The notes beneath the pieces are model-generated. The model was given only the letters and a program-made list of their open reading frames with translations. It was not told the DNA's origin and made no database searches. From positions 1-7,260 of the forward strand of contig JAFWGD010000054.1 of NCBI GenBank assembly GCA_017515355.1: a stretch of DNA of 7,260 nucleotides. The letters run 5' to 3'. Numbering within the stretch: the stretch's first letter is position 1; every line of letters begins with the position of its first letter. The DNA is from Coriobacteriales bacterium (GTDB lineage Bacteria > Actinomycetota > Coriobacteriia > Coriobacteriales > CADBOM01). Below, piece by piece: positions 7,126-7,260 of this stretch. A program made the position numbers and the translations under genes.

Positions 7126-7260
7126 GTAGAACATCAGAAGCTGCATGAACCCGGAGTAGCCGGGATACCTGTCCATCGGGAATCCCGCAGGGTAGTGCTC
7201 CTTGAGCACGCGGTCGATCCACACGTCGATCGGGAAGAGCCCTAGGCGCTGGAAGCCGTA
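7111..7260 (-). CDS. DNA glycosylase of the HhH-GPD (OGG/AlkA) type, C-terminal end only
   Basis: Only the last 49 residues are in the window; the rest lies beyond base 7260. Read on the - strand they begin YGFQRLGLFPIDVWIDRVLK and end MQLLMFYAARH. The FPIDVW segment matches the end of the helix-hairpin-helix GPD motif, in which the Asp (residue 12 of this fragment) is the catalytic aspartate of base-excision glycosylases. The following (I/V)xRV(L/M), then Tyr-Ser-Gly-rich helix and FYAAR ending, resemble the C-terminus of bacterial 8-oxoguanine DNA glycosylases, which remove oxidised guanine from DNA. An AlkA-like alkyladenine glycosylase is the main alternative. The gene converges on the + strand operon with 12 bases between stops and belongs to a separate transcription unit. 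The family call is fairly confident from a short fragment; the substrate is not established. Confidence 0.75.
   Translation of the reverse strand, partial: YGFQRLGLFPIDVWIDRVLKEHYPAGFPMDRYPGYSGFMQLLMFYAARH

Noticed and set aside
7147..7161. Short inverted repeat CCCGG/CCGGG
   Set aside because: It lies within the glycosylase coding region, has only five pairs and no T run, and is expected by chance at this GC content.
1..7260. CRISPR array, tRNA, rRNA, SRP RNA, insertion sequence or phage genes
   Set aside because: I saw no direct repeats with spacers, no tRNA-like cloverleaf, no transposase or integrase motifs, and no non-coding gap longer than 21 bases within the window.

Overview
This window is a compact housekeeping block from a high-GC bacterium. 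Five genes lie on the + strand in the order rnc (5' end cut by the window), smc, ftsY, ffh and a small four-helix membrane protein. The 3' end of a DNA glycosylase gene converges on them from the - strand. The two strongest identifications, FtsY and Ffh, rest on complete sets of SRP-GTPase motifs. SMC and RNase III are equally clear at the family level. The strong G/C bias at third codon positions, the rnc-smc-ftsY-ffh order, the FtsY without a long acidic domain and the style of the SMC head motifs fit an Actinomycetota-like Gram-positive, possibly class Coriobacteriia. That placement is inference and is only moderately secure.

Layout: RNase III occupies 1-651. smc starts with GTG three bases later and runs to 4230. 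ftsY starts three bases after that and runs to 5145. ffh follows after 15 bases (5161-6603). An unrecognised 157-residue membrane protein follows after 21 bases (6625-7098). Only 12 bases separate its stop from the stop of the convergent glycosylase gene (7111 to beyond 7260, - strand). Each internal + strand gene has a purine-rich Shine-Dalgarno sequence, those of smc and ftsY lying inside the end of the preceding gene. No internal gap is large enough for an obvious promoter, so the five genes are probably co-transcribed from a promoter upstream of the window. No stretch over 300 bases lacks a gene.

How the genes work together: RNase III processes rRNA precursors and other double-stranded RNA. 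SMC compacts and segregates the chromosome. Ffh binds signal sequences as they leave the ribosome (with SRP RNA, which is not encoded here), and FtsY is its membrane receptor. The membrane protein's position suggests co-expression with the targeting machinery, but its function is unknown. I see no mobile element, CRISPR array, tRNA, rRNA or sign of recent transfer, and no convincing new multi-gene system. The points most worth a second look are an Asn in place of a normally conserved metal-binding Asp in RNase III, several non-consensus positions in SMC, and the orphan membrane protein.
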